DNA from: Bacteroidales bacterium
GTDB lineage: Bacteria > Bacteroidota > Bacteroidia > Bacteroidales > P3
Assembly (NCBI GenBank): GCA_017483575.1
Contig: JAFUWF010000006.1
Location: forward strand, 43,303 to 107,302
Reading direction: 5' to 3'
Length of the DNA: 64,000 bases
Shown: positions 55,628 through 64,000 of the stretch, one piece after another
How the letters are laid out: each line of letters begins with the position of its first letter
How positions within the stretch are numbered: the stretch's first letter is position 1
The notes under the pieces: model-generated
Seen by the model: the letters and a program-made list of their open reading frames with translations, nothing else
What the model was told of the DNA's origin: nothing
The model's database searches: none
Program-made: the position numbers and the translations under genes

Positions 55628-58600
55628 TTACCGAATCATCACGATTCTACGGGCGGCGTGGTTGCCGATCTTCACCAGGTAGGCTCCGCTGGCCGGGATG
55701 TCGAAGCGCAGGGGCAGGCCCTCGTCCTGACGGCGGGCCAGGATGCGGCCGTTGACGTCGAAGAGGATTACCTCGTTGAAGTCGGCTCCCTCAACTACAA
55801 TCTGACCGTTGTTGCCGTAAATCTTGGCGTCGAGGGCGTCGACACCCTCGATGCCGACGAAGATGGTGTCGTGGATGAAGATGGTGTCGTGGACAATCAC
55901 GGTCACCTCGACGGTGTCGTGGATGTACTCATACTCCGTCACCGTGGTGGTGTCGTGCACCGGCACCTCGACGACGGTGGTGTCGTAGACCGTGGTGGTG
56001 TCGTACACGTAGACGGGCACCTGGACCTCGATGGTGGTGGTGTCGTGGACGTAGACAGGCACCTGGACCTCGACGGTGGTGGTGTCGTGGACGTAGACAG
56101 GCACCTGGACCTCGATGGTGGTGGTGTCGTGGACGTAGACGTTGACGGGCACCTCGACCGTGGTGGTGTCGTGGACGTAGATGATGGTGCCATCGCTGAC
56201 ATACACCGTGTCGTGGACAGGCACGTTGACAAACGTGGTGTCGTGGACATACTCGGTCACCGTGACGGTGGTGGTGTCGTGGACATACTCGGTCACCGTG
56301 ACGGTGGTGGTGTCGTGCACATAGACGGGCACCTCGACGATGGTGGTGTCGTGGACATGGACGGTGACGTCGATGCTGTCGTGGATGTCGATGTAGGTGG
56401 TGTCGTGGACGGTGACGGTCTCCGTGACGGTCACGGTGTCATGAATCTCGACGGTTTCGACGACCGCGGGGCGGAAGAAGGCGGTGTAGCTCATCTCGCC
56501 GGTCACCTGGAAGGTGATGGTGCTCTCGGTGGACTCATTGCTCCAGTGGTCGAAGAGGTAGCCGCAGGCGGGCTCAGCCGTCAGCATGGCGTTGCTGAGG
56601 TAGGCATAGCTGCCCGAGCCCGTCACCGAACCCTGGCCCTGGTCGGCAAGGCCGGTCACAGTGTACTTGTCGGGAGCAAAGTAGGCACGGTAGGTGGCGT
56701 TGGCCGTCACCGTCACGGTGCGCGGGTTCTGCATGTTGCCGTCCTCCCACTGCTCGAAGTGGTAGTGCTCGTTGGCCGTGGCGCTGATCTCAACATCGGT
56801 CAGGTAGTCCACCGTGGTGGTGCCGCTGACGCTGCCGCGGGTGGCGTCGCCGGTGACAACGGTGACGGTGTACTGGTTCTTGGCAAACATGGCGGTGAAG
56901 CTGTAGTCATGCTCCTCGTTGATGGTCACGGTGCGGGGGTTGGCGGTGTTGCCGTCGTTCCACCGCACGAAGTGGTAGCCGTAGTTGGCCGTGGCGCTGA
57001 TCTCGGTGCTGGCCTGCCATTCCACGCTCTCCTGGCTGCCGCTGACGGTGCCCATCGTCTCGTCGGCACTGGCCACGCTGACGCTGTAGGGCACATGCTT
57101 GAAGTTGGCCACTATCTCGGCATCCTCGGTGATGGTCACGGTGATAACGTTGGTGGTCTGGCCGGTGCTCCAGTGGTCGAGCATATGGTGCTCGGCGGGC
57201 GAGGCCGTCAGGTTGAACTGGGTGCCGTAGCTGCCCTGCAGACGCGGGATGGGGTTGCCGGTGGTGTGGTTGTCGTAGGGTCCCACCACGTGGCCCATCG
57301 TCTCGTCGTTCGAGCTCCATTCCACGATGAAGCGGTCGATGGCAAACTCGGCCTCGTGGCTCTCCTCGCCGGTCACGTCGATGATGCGGGGGTTCTGCGT
57401 GTTGCCGTCCTCCCAGCGCACGAAGTGGTAGTGCTCGATGGGCAGGGCCGTGAGGGTGGCCGTGGTGAAGTGGCGGTATTCGCCGCTGCCGGTCACGCTG
57501 CCCCATTCCGTGCTGCCCTCGGCCACGCTGCCGCCAATCTGGTAGCTGTTGGTGTCGAAGGTGGCGGTGTAGCTGCCGGCCTCGGTGACGGTCAGAGGAT
57601 TCTGAGTATTCAGAGCACTCTGGGTATTCAGATTATCCATCCAGCCCACGAAGTGATAGCCGGGGTCGGTGGCCGTGGCGGTGAGGGTGCTGGTGCTGCC
57701 GCCCTGGGCGGTGGCCTCGGCGCTGGCGCCGGCGGCGGTGGTCTGGCCAGCGCCGTCGATGTCGGTATAGGCTATCGCGACGGTGCCGCGCACGTCGTCG
57801 CTCTCGGCAACGCTGGCGCTGACGTCATAGCTGTTGATGCCGAAGAGGGCGCGGGCCGTGGTGTCGCCGGTCACGGTGAGGGTCAGGGCGCTCTTGGCGG
57901 GGAAGAGGTTCTCCGGCTCGGTGATGAAGTAGTCGCTGTAGGTTGCGCCGGTCAGCTCGGTGCCGTTCTGGTCCTGCCAGCCCTGCACATGGTGCAGCGC
58001 GGTGGCGTCGGCGGTGACGGTCACCTCGGTGCCGTAGTCCACGCGGTAGGTGTTGTTGGTCAGCTGCTCAACGCCGCTGCCGCGGATGAACTTAATCTGG
58101 GTGATGTAGAAATCGTCGGCGTTGGTGATGGTGACGCTCTGCGCGTTGCCTTCCCACACGGCCACGCCGTTCGCGCAGGTCCACTCGTTGGCGGGTTCCA
58201 GGTTGGTGCCAGCCGTGTAGGTCATCTCGATGCGGGTGAAGTTGTCGCCTGCCGAGGTGAAGGTGACAAATGAATTGTTGTCGGCGTTTCTGTCCAAGAG
58301 CAGCTTGCCGTAACTGTAGTAGCAATAGAAGTTGTATTTGTTGATGGTGATGTCGCCAATGGTTTGGGGGAATGTGGCGTTGAAGTAATCCCAGCTGCCC
58401 CAGACCTGGTTGTTCCAGACGACGGGGCCATTGACGCTCACCGTGCCCCAGCTCTCGTTCTGGGCGAGGGTGAGCACGGGCTTGGCGGTGAAGGTGGCCT
58501 CAGCGGTGGTGAGGGCGGCGGTCAGGGGGCCGTAGGTCTTCTCGACAGCCACGTTGCTGTTGGTGTCGTCATCGGTGTCGAAGCGCACGAGGTAGGTGGT

Positions 58601-61600
58601 GTCGCTGGGCGTGGCCTTGACGGTGACGTCGGTGCCGTAGTCTATATAATAGGTATTAGGCTCGGCAGTGGCGGTCACGTTGCTGGGGGTAACGCCGGTG
58701 GTGATGTATAAAGTGCCTGCACTTGCCATGTCGTAGAAACCACCAGGACTGAAGAGGCTTTCATCATTTCCAGTCAATCTTCCGTCATTGAAACTCAAGT
58801 AATAGAAGGTTTCCCCATCAATGTCATAGACCAGCGTGATCTCGCCGGATGCGGGAACGCCCGTCCAGGCTGCGGCTGCGGCCTGATCGACGGCCACGAA
58901 GCCCAATCCTGCCGGCAGGTCATTCTCCGAGAGAGTACCACCATAGAGAGATTCCCAGAGGTCGATCTGGTAGGTGAGGGGTACGATGGCAGTCACGCCG
59001 CCAGCGGGCACAATCTCCATCTCGCCGCCGTCGTTCTGGGCGAGGGTGAGGGTGGGCTTGGTGGCGAAGTTGGCGGTGAGGGTGGCAGGGGCGGTGCCCA
59101 TGGTGAGGGTCTTCTCGACGGCGGTGTTGCTGTTGCGGGCGGTCTCCTCATCCCAGTTGACGAAGTAGTGGGCCGAATCCGGCGTGGCGGTGACGGTCAC
59201 CTCGGTGCCGGGCAGGACGAGGTAGTTGCCGTAACCAGCGTAGGCCACGACGCCTTCGGGCATGATGGGTAAGCCCTCAACGGCCCTGCAGAAGATGGGT
59301 TTGGCGCCCCCACCGTGTTCATCATTATAAAAGTACCCGTACTCAATCGTTCTGCCTCCACCGTAGGACTCGCTGATGGTGATGTCGGCGCTGTTGCCAT
59401 TTTGTTCGGCGCTCAAAGGATTTTGGTCGAAAGCATCCACCGACTCGAGGCCTTCGTGGAGGAAGACCGTGGTGTGGAAGGGGAAGCTGACGTTGGTGTA
59501 GGTGTCGCCGCCTTCGATGGTGATGTCGTAGGTCGTCGGGCCGGGGGTCACGCCGTCGAGCTCAACGGTGCCCCACTCGCTGTTGTTGCTGGCGAGGGTG
59601 AGGACGGGGATTTCGTTGAAGGTGGCGGTGAGGGTGGCCTGGGTGGCGGGCATGGTGTAGGGGTGGCTGCTGCCGAGGCGGGCGTTGCCCTCGACGGGCT
59701 CGGTCTGGTCGCTCCACTGGGCGAGGTAGCTGCCCTCCCCGGGGGTGGCGGTGACGCTCAGCTGGGTGCCGGGCAGGACGCGGTAGGTGTTGTCACCGGT
59801 CTTGGTGATGCCGTTGGGGGTCACGGGGCCGGTGCCGGTCGTGCAGGAGATGGTCCAATCGTCGCTATCTCCCCCTTCAAGTTCGCACGAATAATAGCCG
59901 CCGTATTCGAAGGGACCGCTGATGCGGACAGTGACCGTATGGTGGTCGTCGCCATGGGTGATCATGCTCACGCCTTCGCCCGCTTGGTCGTATGCATGGG
60001 CAAAGGTGATATTGGCATTATAGCTGAAGGTGGTGTCGTAGGGCAGGCGGTTGGCGGGGATGGTAATAGCCCTGTCGTCTTCGGAGTTGCCTGAATGCTC
60101 GAAGGTGAAGGTGTAGACGGTGCCAATGCTATCGCCGTCGAGGCTCACGGTGCCGCCGTTGTTGCTGGCGAGGGTGAGCAGGGGGTTCTGGGCGAAGGTG
60201 GCGGTGAGGTTCATGCTCCCGCTGACGGTGATGGTGTTGGTGTCGGAGGTGTAGTGCTGGGGCTGGCGGTTGTCGCTCCAGGCCTGGACGTAGTTGCCGT
60301 CCTGAGCCTCGGCCACGACCTGGACCTGGGTGCCGGGGATGACGAGGTATTTGCCTTCCTGGCCTACGAGGGCCACGATGTCGGTGCCGCCGGTGGTGTA
60401 GTAGATGGCAGTACCACTTTCCTCACAGGCATAGAATGCTTGTTTTGCCAGGTTAGTTAGTTTTGGGCTGTAGGAGTCATTATTGCGGATGATATAGTAC
60501 CATCTGTCATCGCTGTCCTGGTCGTATATCACTATGGCCATGTTGTCAGAGACACCAGTGGCTAAGGCCATGGCCTCTTCCTGTGTCGTGGCCAGGAAGC
60601 CGGGGAAGTCTTCGGTGGTGGGATATTCCGTGTCTTGCCCGTTCCAATCGGCGGGGGCGTGGAACTGCGTGGCGTTGCCGCCCAGCAGGGCGCTGACGGT
60701 GCCGTTGCCGTTGGCGGCGAGGGTGAGGGTGTCGGGGTCGAGGATGTTGACGGTGAAGTAGGCGGAGTCGTACAGGAAGTCGTCGTCGCCGTCGAAGACT
60801 GCGTAGAGGGTGGCTGTGCCGGCGCCGACGGCCTGGGCGTGGCCGTTGGCGTCGATGGTCACGACGCTCGGGTCACTGCTGCCGTAGCGCAGGGTGGCGC
60901 TGCCGGCGGTGGTGTAGTAGTATTCGGGGCCGTAGCTGACGTGTAAGTCATACACATCACCCCGTTGCAATGTATAAGTAGAGGGGTAATTGTCAAAGGA
61001 ACCACTTTCATATAAAAGATACGTCCATTGGGAATTATCTGCATTATAGGCGTAAAGCAGCTTGCCATGGCCCGTGGCGGGAACGCCGGTCCAGGCTTTT
61101 GCCTCGGCCTCGGTCATGGGCTGGAAGCCGGGGAGGTCGGAAGGTGTAATGAGAGTTTCCTGGCCAGCCCACGAGGTGGGGATGTCGAAGTGAGTCACGT
61201 CGCCGCCGAAGTGGGCTGCGAAGGCGGAGTTCATCTGCAGCTGGAGGCCGGCGAAGAAGGCCGAGTCGAAGCCGCGGTAGGCCGTCAGGCCCTCGGCGGG
61301 CATGTCGGCGGAGTTGTAGGTCCATGCCAGGTCCGGCTGCGAGTAGTAGGTCACGTTGAGCGCGGCGTTGTAGCCGGGCATGGTGAAGCCCCACGAGCCG
61401 TCGGTGTTGTGCGTCACCGTCGAGGCGTCGGCCGCGTAGCCGTAGACCTCGATGTTGGTGATGCCAACAGAGCCTAATTGCGTAGATATATCATTAGCCA
61501 ATACCCTATTCCCTTCAAGGGCGACTTCAAAACTGCTACCCTCAAATTCGATAGGGTCAGTGGCGCTGAAGTATAACATGTAGCCGGTGACGGTGACACC

Positions 61601-61834
61601 ATTGACGGGGGCGACCTCCACAGAATGCGGCGAGCCCGGGCAGTACCAACCATAGTTGGCACTATAAGATACTTCGTCTAACGTCACGGTGACGATGTTG
61701 TCGAACGTCTGTGTGCCGTTCGTGAAGCCACTACTGGCGTTGATGGTCGTCAGCAGCACCTCCTGTTGCGCCCAGGCCCCGAGGCTCATGGCCAGGGCGA
61801 GCGCCAAAATCATGAAATGTTTAATTCTGTTCAT
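55628..61834 (-). CDS. Giant T9SS surface adhesin with InlB-type repeats
   Basis: This 2068-residue secreted protein has a signal peptide (FMILALALAMSLGAWA), a ~350-residue N-terminal region (with NPDTLTLAANGNGTVSALLG-like units), about a dozen divergent InlB B-repeat-like modules (GYHFVGWMDN, HYHFVRWEDGNTQNPR, YSFTAMFAKNQYTV) and a low-complexity stalk of VHDTTTVEV-type repeats (55850-56450, unit ~13-14 residues). The T9SS sorting domain is at the end (KIYGNNGQIVVEG...EVILFDVNGRILARR...PASGAYLVKIG). It should be displayed on the cell surface. A family J insertion (57592-57640) is in frame. Ligand unknown. Confidence 0.9.
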   Translation of the reverse strand: MNRIKHFMILALALAMSLGAWAQQEVLLTTINASSGFTNGTQTFDNIVTVTLDEVSYSANYGWYCPGSPHSVEVAPVNGVTVTGYMLYFSATDPIEFEGSSFEVALEGNRVLANDISTQLGSVGITNIEVYGYAADASTVTHNTDGSWGFTMPGYNAALNVTYYSQPDLAWTYNSADMPAEGLTAYRGFDSAFFAGLQLQMNSAFAAHFGGDVTHFDIPTSWAGQETLITPSDLPGFQPMTEAEAKAWTGVPATGHGKLLYAYNADNSQWTYLLYESGSFDNYPSTYTLQRGDVYDLHVSYGPEYYYTTAGSATLRYGSSDPSVVTIDANGHAQAVGAGTATLYAVFDGDDDFLYDSAYFTVNILDPDTLTLAANGNGTVSALLGGNATQFHAPADWNGQDTEYPTTEDFPGFLATTQEEAMALATGVSDNMAIVIYDQDSDDRWYYIIRNNDSYSPKLTNLAKQAFYACEESGTAIYYTTGGTDIVALVGQEGKYLVIPGTQVQVVAEAQDGNYVQAWSDNRQPQHYTSDTNTITVSGSMNLTATFAQNPLLTLASNNGGTVSLDGDSIGTVYTFTFEHSGNSEDDRAITIPANRLPYDTTFSYNANITFAHAYDQAGEGVSMITHGDDHHTVTVRISGPFEYGGYYSCELEGGDSDDWTISCTTGTGPVTPNGITKTGDNTYRVLPGTQLSVTATPGEGSYLAQWSDQTEPVEGNARLGSSHPYTMPATQATLTATFNEIPVLTLASNNSEWGTVELDGVTPGPTTYDITIEGGDTYTNVSFPFHTTVFLHEGLESVDAFDQNPLSAEQNGNSADITISESYGGGRTIEYGYFYNDEHGGGAKPIFCRAVEGLPIMPEGVVAYAGYGNYLVLPGTEVTVTATPDSAHYFVNWDEETARNSNTAVEKTLTMGTAPATLTANFATKPTLTLAQNDGGEMEIVPAGGVTAIVPLTYQIDLWESLYGGTLSENDLPAGLGFVAVDQAAAAAWTGVPASGEITLVYDIDGETFYYLSFNDGRLTGNDESLFSPGGFYDMASAGTLYITTGVTPSNVTATAEPNTYYIDYGTDVTVKATPSDTTYLVRFDTDDDTNSNVAVEKTYGPLTAALTTAEATFTAKPVLTLAQNESWGTVSVNGPVVWNNQVWGSWDYFNATFPQTIGDITINKYNFYCYYSYGKLLLDRNADNNSFVTFTSAGDNFTRIEMTYTAGTNLEPANEWTCANGVAVWEGNAQSVTITNADDFYITQIKFIRGSGVEQLTNNTYRVDYGTEVTVTADATALHHVQGWQDQNGTELTGATYSDYFITEPENLFPAKSALTLTVTGDTTARALFGINSYDVSASVAESDDVRGTVAIAYTDIDGAGQTTAAGASAEATAQGGSTSTLTATATDPGYHFVGWMDNLNTQSALNTQNPLTVTEAGSYTATFDTNSYQIGGSVAEGSTEWGSVTGSGEYRHFTTATLTALPIEHYHFVRWEDGNTQNPRIIDVTGEESHEAEFAIDRFIVEWSSNDETMGHVVGPYDNHTTGNPIPRLQGSYGTQFNLTASPAEHHMLDHWSTGQTTNVITVTITEDAEIVANFKHVPYSVSVASADETMGTVSGSQESVEWQASTEISATANYGYHFVRWNDGNTANPRTVTINEEHDYSFTAMFAKNQYTVTVVTGDATRGSVSGTTTVDYLTDVEISATANEHYHFEQWEDGNMQNPRTVTVTANATYRAYFAPDKYTVTGLADQGQGSVTGSGSYAYLSNAMLTAEPACGYLFDHWSNESTESTITFQVTGEMSYTAFFRPAVVETVEIHDTVTVTETVTVHDTTYIDIHDSIDVTVHVHDTTIVEVPVYVHDTTTVTVTEYVHDTTTVTVTEYVHDTTFVNVPVHDTVYVSDGTIIYVHDTTTVEVPVNVYVHDTTTIEVQVPVYVHDTTTVEVQVPVYVHDTTTIEVQVPVYVYDTTTVYDTTVVEVPVHDTTTVTEYEYIHDTVEVTVIVHDTIFIHDTIFVGIEGVDALDAKIYGNNGQIVVEGADFNEVILFDVNGRILARRQDEGLPLRFDIPASGAYLVKIGNHAARRIVMIR
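55850..56450 (-). repeat. Tandem repeats of the adhesin stalk
   Basis: Repeats of GTGGTGTCGTGGACGTAGAC-type units (minus sense: YVHDTTT-IEVQVPV) of 36-45 bp, partly near identical, so prone to slippage and length change. Confidence 0.8.
57592..57640 (-). repeat. Family J repeat inside the giant adhesin
   Basis: GAGGATTCTGAGTATTCAGA and GCACTCTGGGTATTCAGATT; read as NLNTQSALNTQNPL within a beta repeat. Confidence 0.6.
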
Positions 61835-61869
61835 TGTTATTGATGTTTAATTTTAATTGTTTTACTTCT

Positions 61870-62060
61870 TTAATGGGGTCGCTTCGCGAGAAATCTTACA
61901 AATTTATCCAAATCTTTCTTTTCTTTTGAGTCGCTTCGCGAGAAATCCTTCAAATCAATTCAAATCTTTCAAATCTTCATTTTATTTGTTTGATTTGTTC
62001 AGATTTGTTGGATTTCTGCACGCAGTGCACTGGATTTCTGCCCGCAGGGCACTCCTTTGG
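61870..62060. repeat. Family E repeats, left of the GxxExxY gene
   Basis: GTCGCTTCGCGAGAAATC occurs twice, followed by CAAATCTTTCAAATCTTC and TTTGTTTGATTTGTT and ending GGATTTCTGCCCGCAGGGCA. Two incomplete units. Confidence 0.75.
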
Positions 62061-62063
62061 CAC

Positions 62064-62489
62064 TCAAATCAGTTTTATTTTGTCTATCTCGCCGGTGCGG
62101 CTGTCTCGCTCGTACCATTCGGAGTAGAGACCGTCGGGGCTGAAGTTGACAAGCATGCCATAAGGAAGGTGCGTCAGGTTCATGTAGTTCCACAACTGGC
62201 GGCGATGGGGCGTGTCGATGTGGTTGACAGCTTTGAGCTCCATGATGATGTCGTCGTCCACGACCAAGTCCATGCGATAGGTCTGGTCGAGCTGGACATC
62301 GTCCCAATAGATGGGGAGCATCACCTGGCGTTCCACCTTGTAGCCTTCCTTCTCAAGCAGGTACTTGAGGGCGGCCTCGTAGGCGCTTTCCAGCAGTCCG
62401 CCACGGAATTTGCGATGCACCTGCATTGCCACTCCCGTTATCTCGTGGAAGAACATGTACCGTTCGTTATACTCCTTGATTAAGTCCAT
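62064..62489 (-). CDS. GxxExxY protein
   Basis: This 141-residue protein of the GxxExxY family has the name motif GGLLESAYEAAL, with the restriction-endonuclease-like core following (KVERQVMLPIYW...RMDLVVDDDIIMELKAV, Asp...Glu-x-Lys) and a C-terminal LWNYMNLTHLPYGMLVNFS. Members of this family are short PD-(D/E)XK-fold proteins of unknown function, common in Bacteroidota. The ATG at 62489 is chosen since the upstream extension is translated repeat. The gene is framed on both sides by family E repeats, which suggests it moves or spreads with them. Confidence 0.88.
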   Translation of the reverse strand: MDLIKEYNERYMFFHEITGVAMQVHRKFRGGLLESAYEAALKYLLEKEGYKVERQVMLPIYWDDVQLDQTYRMDLVVDDDIIMELKAVNHIDTPHRRQLWNYMNLTHLPYGMLVNFSPDGLYSEWYERDSRTGEIDKIKLI

Positions 62490-62507
62490 GATAAAGATTT
62501 GTTCTTT

Positions 62508-62812
62508 TGAGTCGCTTCGCGAGAAATCTTTCAAATCTGTTCAAATCTTTCAAATCTTCATTTTATTTGTTCGATTTGTTAAGATTTGTTGGATTTCTGC
62601 CCGCAGGGCACTTCTTAAACTATCATTTGTTTGATTTGTTAAGATTTGTAGTCGCTTCGCGAGAAATCTTTCAAATCTGTCCAAATCTTTCAAATCTTCA
62701 TTTTATTTGTTTGATTTGTTCAGATTTGTTGGATTTCTGCCGTCAGGCACTCCTTTTAATCATTATTTGTTTGATTTGTTAAGATTTGTTGGATTTCTGC
62801 ACGTCAGTGCAC
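62508..62812. repeat. Family E repeats, right of the GxxExxY gene
   Basis: Two units of ~130 bp: GTCGCTTCGCGAGAAATC, CAAATCTTTCAAATCTTCAT, TTTGTT(T/C)GATTTGTT, GGATTTCTGCC(C)G-CAGGGCAC, plus one further right half up to 62812. The ends GTCGCTTCGCGAGAAATC and GGATTTCTGCCCGCAGGGCA are imperfect inverted repeats, each with its own small hairpin. Confidence 0.75.
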
Positions 62813-63283
62813 TCAGCCTTCGTCCCCGCCGCCGTCGGGTGTGGGCGTGGGTGTCGGCGTGTCGCCGCCGTCGCTCTCCGGCGCGTCGGCGCGCTCCCAG
62901 CGGATGTCGTCGCTCACCAGCACGGGCACCTGCAGCGCCTTGCCGCCGCCGCCCACGCGCTTTTTCTGCGCCGTGAAGCGCACGTTGACGCGGTTGATCT
63001 GCTGCGCGCTCACCTCGGCCTCGGTGGCCACGCCGTTGCCGCTGGCGTCGGCCATGAGGTAGAAGGTGCCGATGTTGTCGAGCTTCACCTTGTCGCCGTC
63101 GCTCAGGTGGCCGCGCATGGCGTCGCTCAGGGCGCGGAGCACTGCCGCCACGTCGGCCGGGGCCACGGTGCTGGCGCCCGCCACCTCGTCCATCAGGCGC
63201 GCGGTGGTGATGGTCTTCCCGCTGCTGATGCTGCGGGGGAACCATTTCTGGACTTTTCCGTTGTAATGAGCTATGTATTTCAT
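62813..63283 (-). CDS. HU-family DNA-binding protein (Bacteroidota HU-related type)
   Basis: This 156-residue histone-like protein has the N-terminal HU-like fold of the Bacteroidota HU_rel group (MKYIAHYNGKVQKWFPRSIS, ITTARLMDEVAGASTV, VLRALSDAMRGHLSDGDKVKL) with NIGTFYLMADASG as the beta arm and VRFTAQKKR after it. The C-terminal ~50 residues include a low-complexity tail (DGGDTPTPTPTPDGGG). These proteins bind DNA without clear sequence preference. Location directly next to long repeat tracts is notable. The start at 63283 matches the family. Confidence 0.88.
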   Translation of the reverse strand: MKYIAHYNGKVQKWFPRSISSGKTITTARLMDEVAGASTVAPADVAAVLRALSDAMRGHLSDGDKVKLDNIGTFYLMADASGNGVATEAEVSAQQINRVNVRFTAQKKRVGGGGKALQVPVLVSDDIRWERADAPESDGGDTPTPTPTPDGGGDEG

Positions 63284-63340
63284 ATCTTTATGTATTTATT
63301 TGTTTTGTTTTTCGTGAAAGGTTATTGGGTTGCCCCGGAA

Positions 63341-63419
63341 TCGTATCACGATTTGTGAATTTCGTATCACGATTTGTGAATTTCGTATCACGATTTTTCA
63401 GAATCGTATCACGATTTTC
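63341..63419. repeat. Four 21-bp tandem repeats
   Basis: TCGTATCACGATTT begins at 63341, 63362, 63383 and 63404, exactly 21 bp apart. Inside each unit TCGTATCACGA is close to a palindrome. There are no spacers, so it is not a CRISPR array. The stop codon of the gene at 63409 lies within the last unit. Confidence 0.85.
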
Positions 63420-64000
63420 GGGCCCCTCCGCGGGGGGGGTATTGTAGTTGCCAATGATAGTTCGACTGTTGGGCGGGGACGTATGGGTCGGATGTATAAA
63501 CCTCACCGCCAAGATCTAATACTCCTCGTCCGATTGCTGCTACCACACCATCATAGTCCTCTAACACGCCGGGGTTGCGGGCGATGATGTCGGCCCATGT
63601 GGTGCAGCCCGTGATGTCGAGGGTGATGCCGTCGATGGTGACGGTCTGCACCGCCGGGACCTCCACCAGCGTCACGCTCTTCACCAGCGGCTTGTCCTCG
63701 GGCGAGGGGATAAGCAGCACCGGCTGGCCGGCCGCGATGGAATAGGAGCCGTCGGCGTTGGAATCCACGCCGGTCAGCGGGTCGCCGGCCTGCACCGTCC
63801 ATCCCTGCGGCACGCCGGTGAGGGTGCGCACCTGCGGGCCGGCGGGGACGTCCTGCTCGAAGTTGGCATACACCTGATACTGTCCGTTCTGCTCGCAGGT
63901 GACGTTGATGCTGGCATCGGTGCCGAGCACTTCGCCGCCGGCTCCCTTCGTCCAGTTCTTGAACTTGTAGCCGCTGGCGGGGGTGGCGGTGAAGGTGTAG
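63409..64000 (-). CDS. Secreted InlB-repeat-type protein, C-terminal part
   Basis: The frame is open to the window edge, so the start is outside. The visible ~197 residues contain an InlB B-repeat-like module (YTFTATPASGYKFKNWTKGA), then a beta-rich segment (VRTLTGVPQGWTVQAGDPL, GSYSIAAGQPVLLIPS) and a disordered end (YPPRGGARKS). No T9SS sorting domain is present, in contrast to the other surface proteins here. The last codons and the stop come from the 21-bp repeat array, so the original end may have been replaced. Confidence 0.6.
   Translation of the reverse strand, partial: YTFTATPASGYKFKNWTKGAGGEVLGTDASINVTCEQNGQYQVYANFEQDVPAGPQVRTLTGVPQGWTVQAGDPLTGVDSNADGSYSIAAGQPVLLIPSPEDKPLVKSVTLVEVPAVQTVTIDGITLDITGCTTWADIIARNPGVLEDYDGVVAAIGRGVLDLGGEVYTSDPYVPAQQSNYHWQLQYPPRGGARKS

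Noticed and set aside
55577-58273. An 898-codon plus-strand frame opposite the giant adhesin
   Set aside because: It is antisense to the repeat-rich adhesin and consists of Val/Gly/Asp/His runs with no domain or signal. The minus frame has signal peptide, repeats and sorting domain.
63341-63419. A possible short CRISPR array
   Set aside because: The 21-bp units are contiguous, without unique spacers, and no cas genes are near.

Overview
The window comes from a chromosome of the order Bacteroidales (phylum Bacteroidota). Several independent signs agree: type IX secretion (T9SS) C-terminal sorting domains on secreted proteins, a C10 (streptopain-like) peptidase, an HU-related DNA-binding protein of the Bacteroidota type, L31 type B, and primary promoters of the form TTTG - 19/20 bp - TAnnTTTG with no sigma-70 boxes. 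Coding regions are GC-rich. Intergenic DNA and a few genes (about 1-300, 11135-12760, 25714-26139, 34624-35290) are AT-rich. Four tRNA genes are present (initiator Met, Leu-TAG, Ser-TGA, Asn-GTT). There is no rRNA, prophage, insertion sequence or CRISPR array.

Layout. 1-1833: partial hypothetical gene and a DUF4143 AAA ATPase. 1900-4161: secreted bleomycin-hydrolase-type peptidase (minus) and an acyltransferase (plus). 4177-10848: plus-strand run with purL, a TfoX-N protein, a small HA-like protein, an aldose-epimerase-like protein, a gene remnant and a CobW-family GTPase. 11135-14336: lipoprotein, conserved hypothetical, pepD. 14700-21548: tRNA-Met, a four-gene secretome operon (asparagine-synthetase-B-like protein, propeller protein with T9SS tail, DsbD, C10 peptidase) and tRNA-Leu. 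21688-27636: msrA, L31, AGT, a membrane protein, two glutathione peroxidase lipoproteins, tRNA-Ser, a lipoprotein, a MutT remnant and serS. 27934-37350: barrel protein, DUF748-parE-acidic protein operon, nadD, a retropepsin/DUF5678 pair and an Omp28/T9SS protein. 37462-47525: tex, HTH, sppA, fba, phoH-ispE, manC, tRNA-Asn and nnrD. 47685-64000: OmpA-family protein, a repeat adhesin cut off from its sorting domain, a symporter remnant, rnz, a 2068-residue T9SS adhesin, a GxxExxY protein set in repeats, an HU-like protein and a partial InlB-type protein.

The most unusual feature is a set of short repetitive elements, many with inverted-repeat ends, that lie in frame inside conserved housekeeping genes: purL (two), the CobW GTPase, tex, ispE (three), manC, nnrD, rnz and the DUF748 gene. 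The same families also occur between genes. One 11-bp terminal inverted repeat (ACACACTCCTC / GAGGAGTGTGT) bounds a 186-bp copy in ispE, a 48-bp copy in tex (one mismatch) and a 147-bp intergenic copy. The ispE and tex copies are read in different frames, so they are DNA insertions and not shared protein domains. A related case is a 9-bp repeat (Ile-Gly-Leu codons) that builds the hydrophobic core of a signal peptide.

Other points: one in-frame TAA separates a 22-repeat adhesin from its T9SS sorting domain, and that adhesin's 5' end meets the 3' remnant of a sodium/solute symporter, which is either a deletion scar or an assembly join. About a dozen promoters share an extended consensus, and two genes look nearly leaderless.
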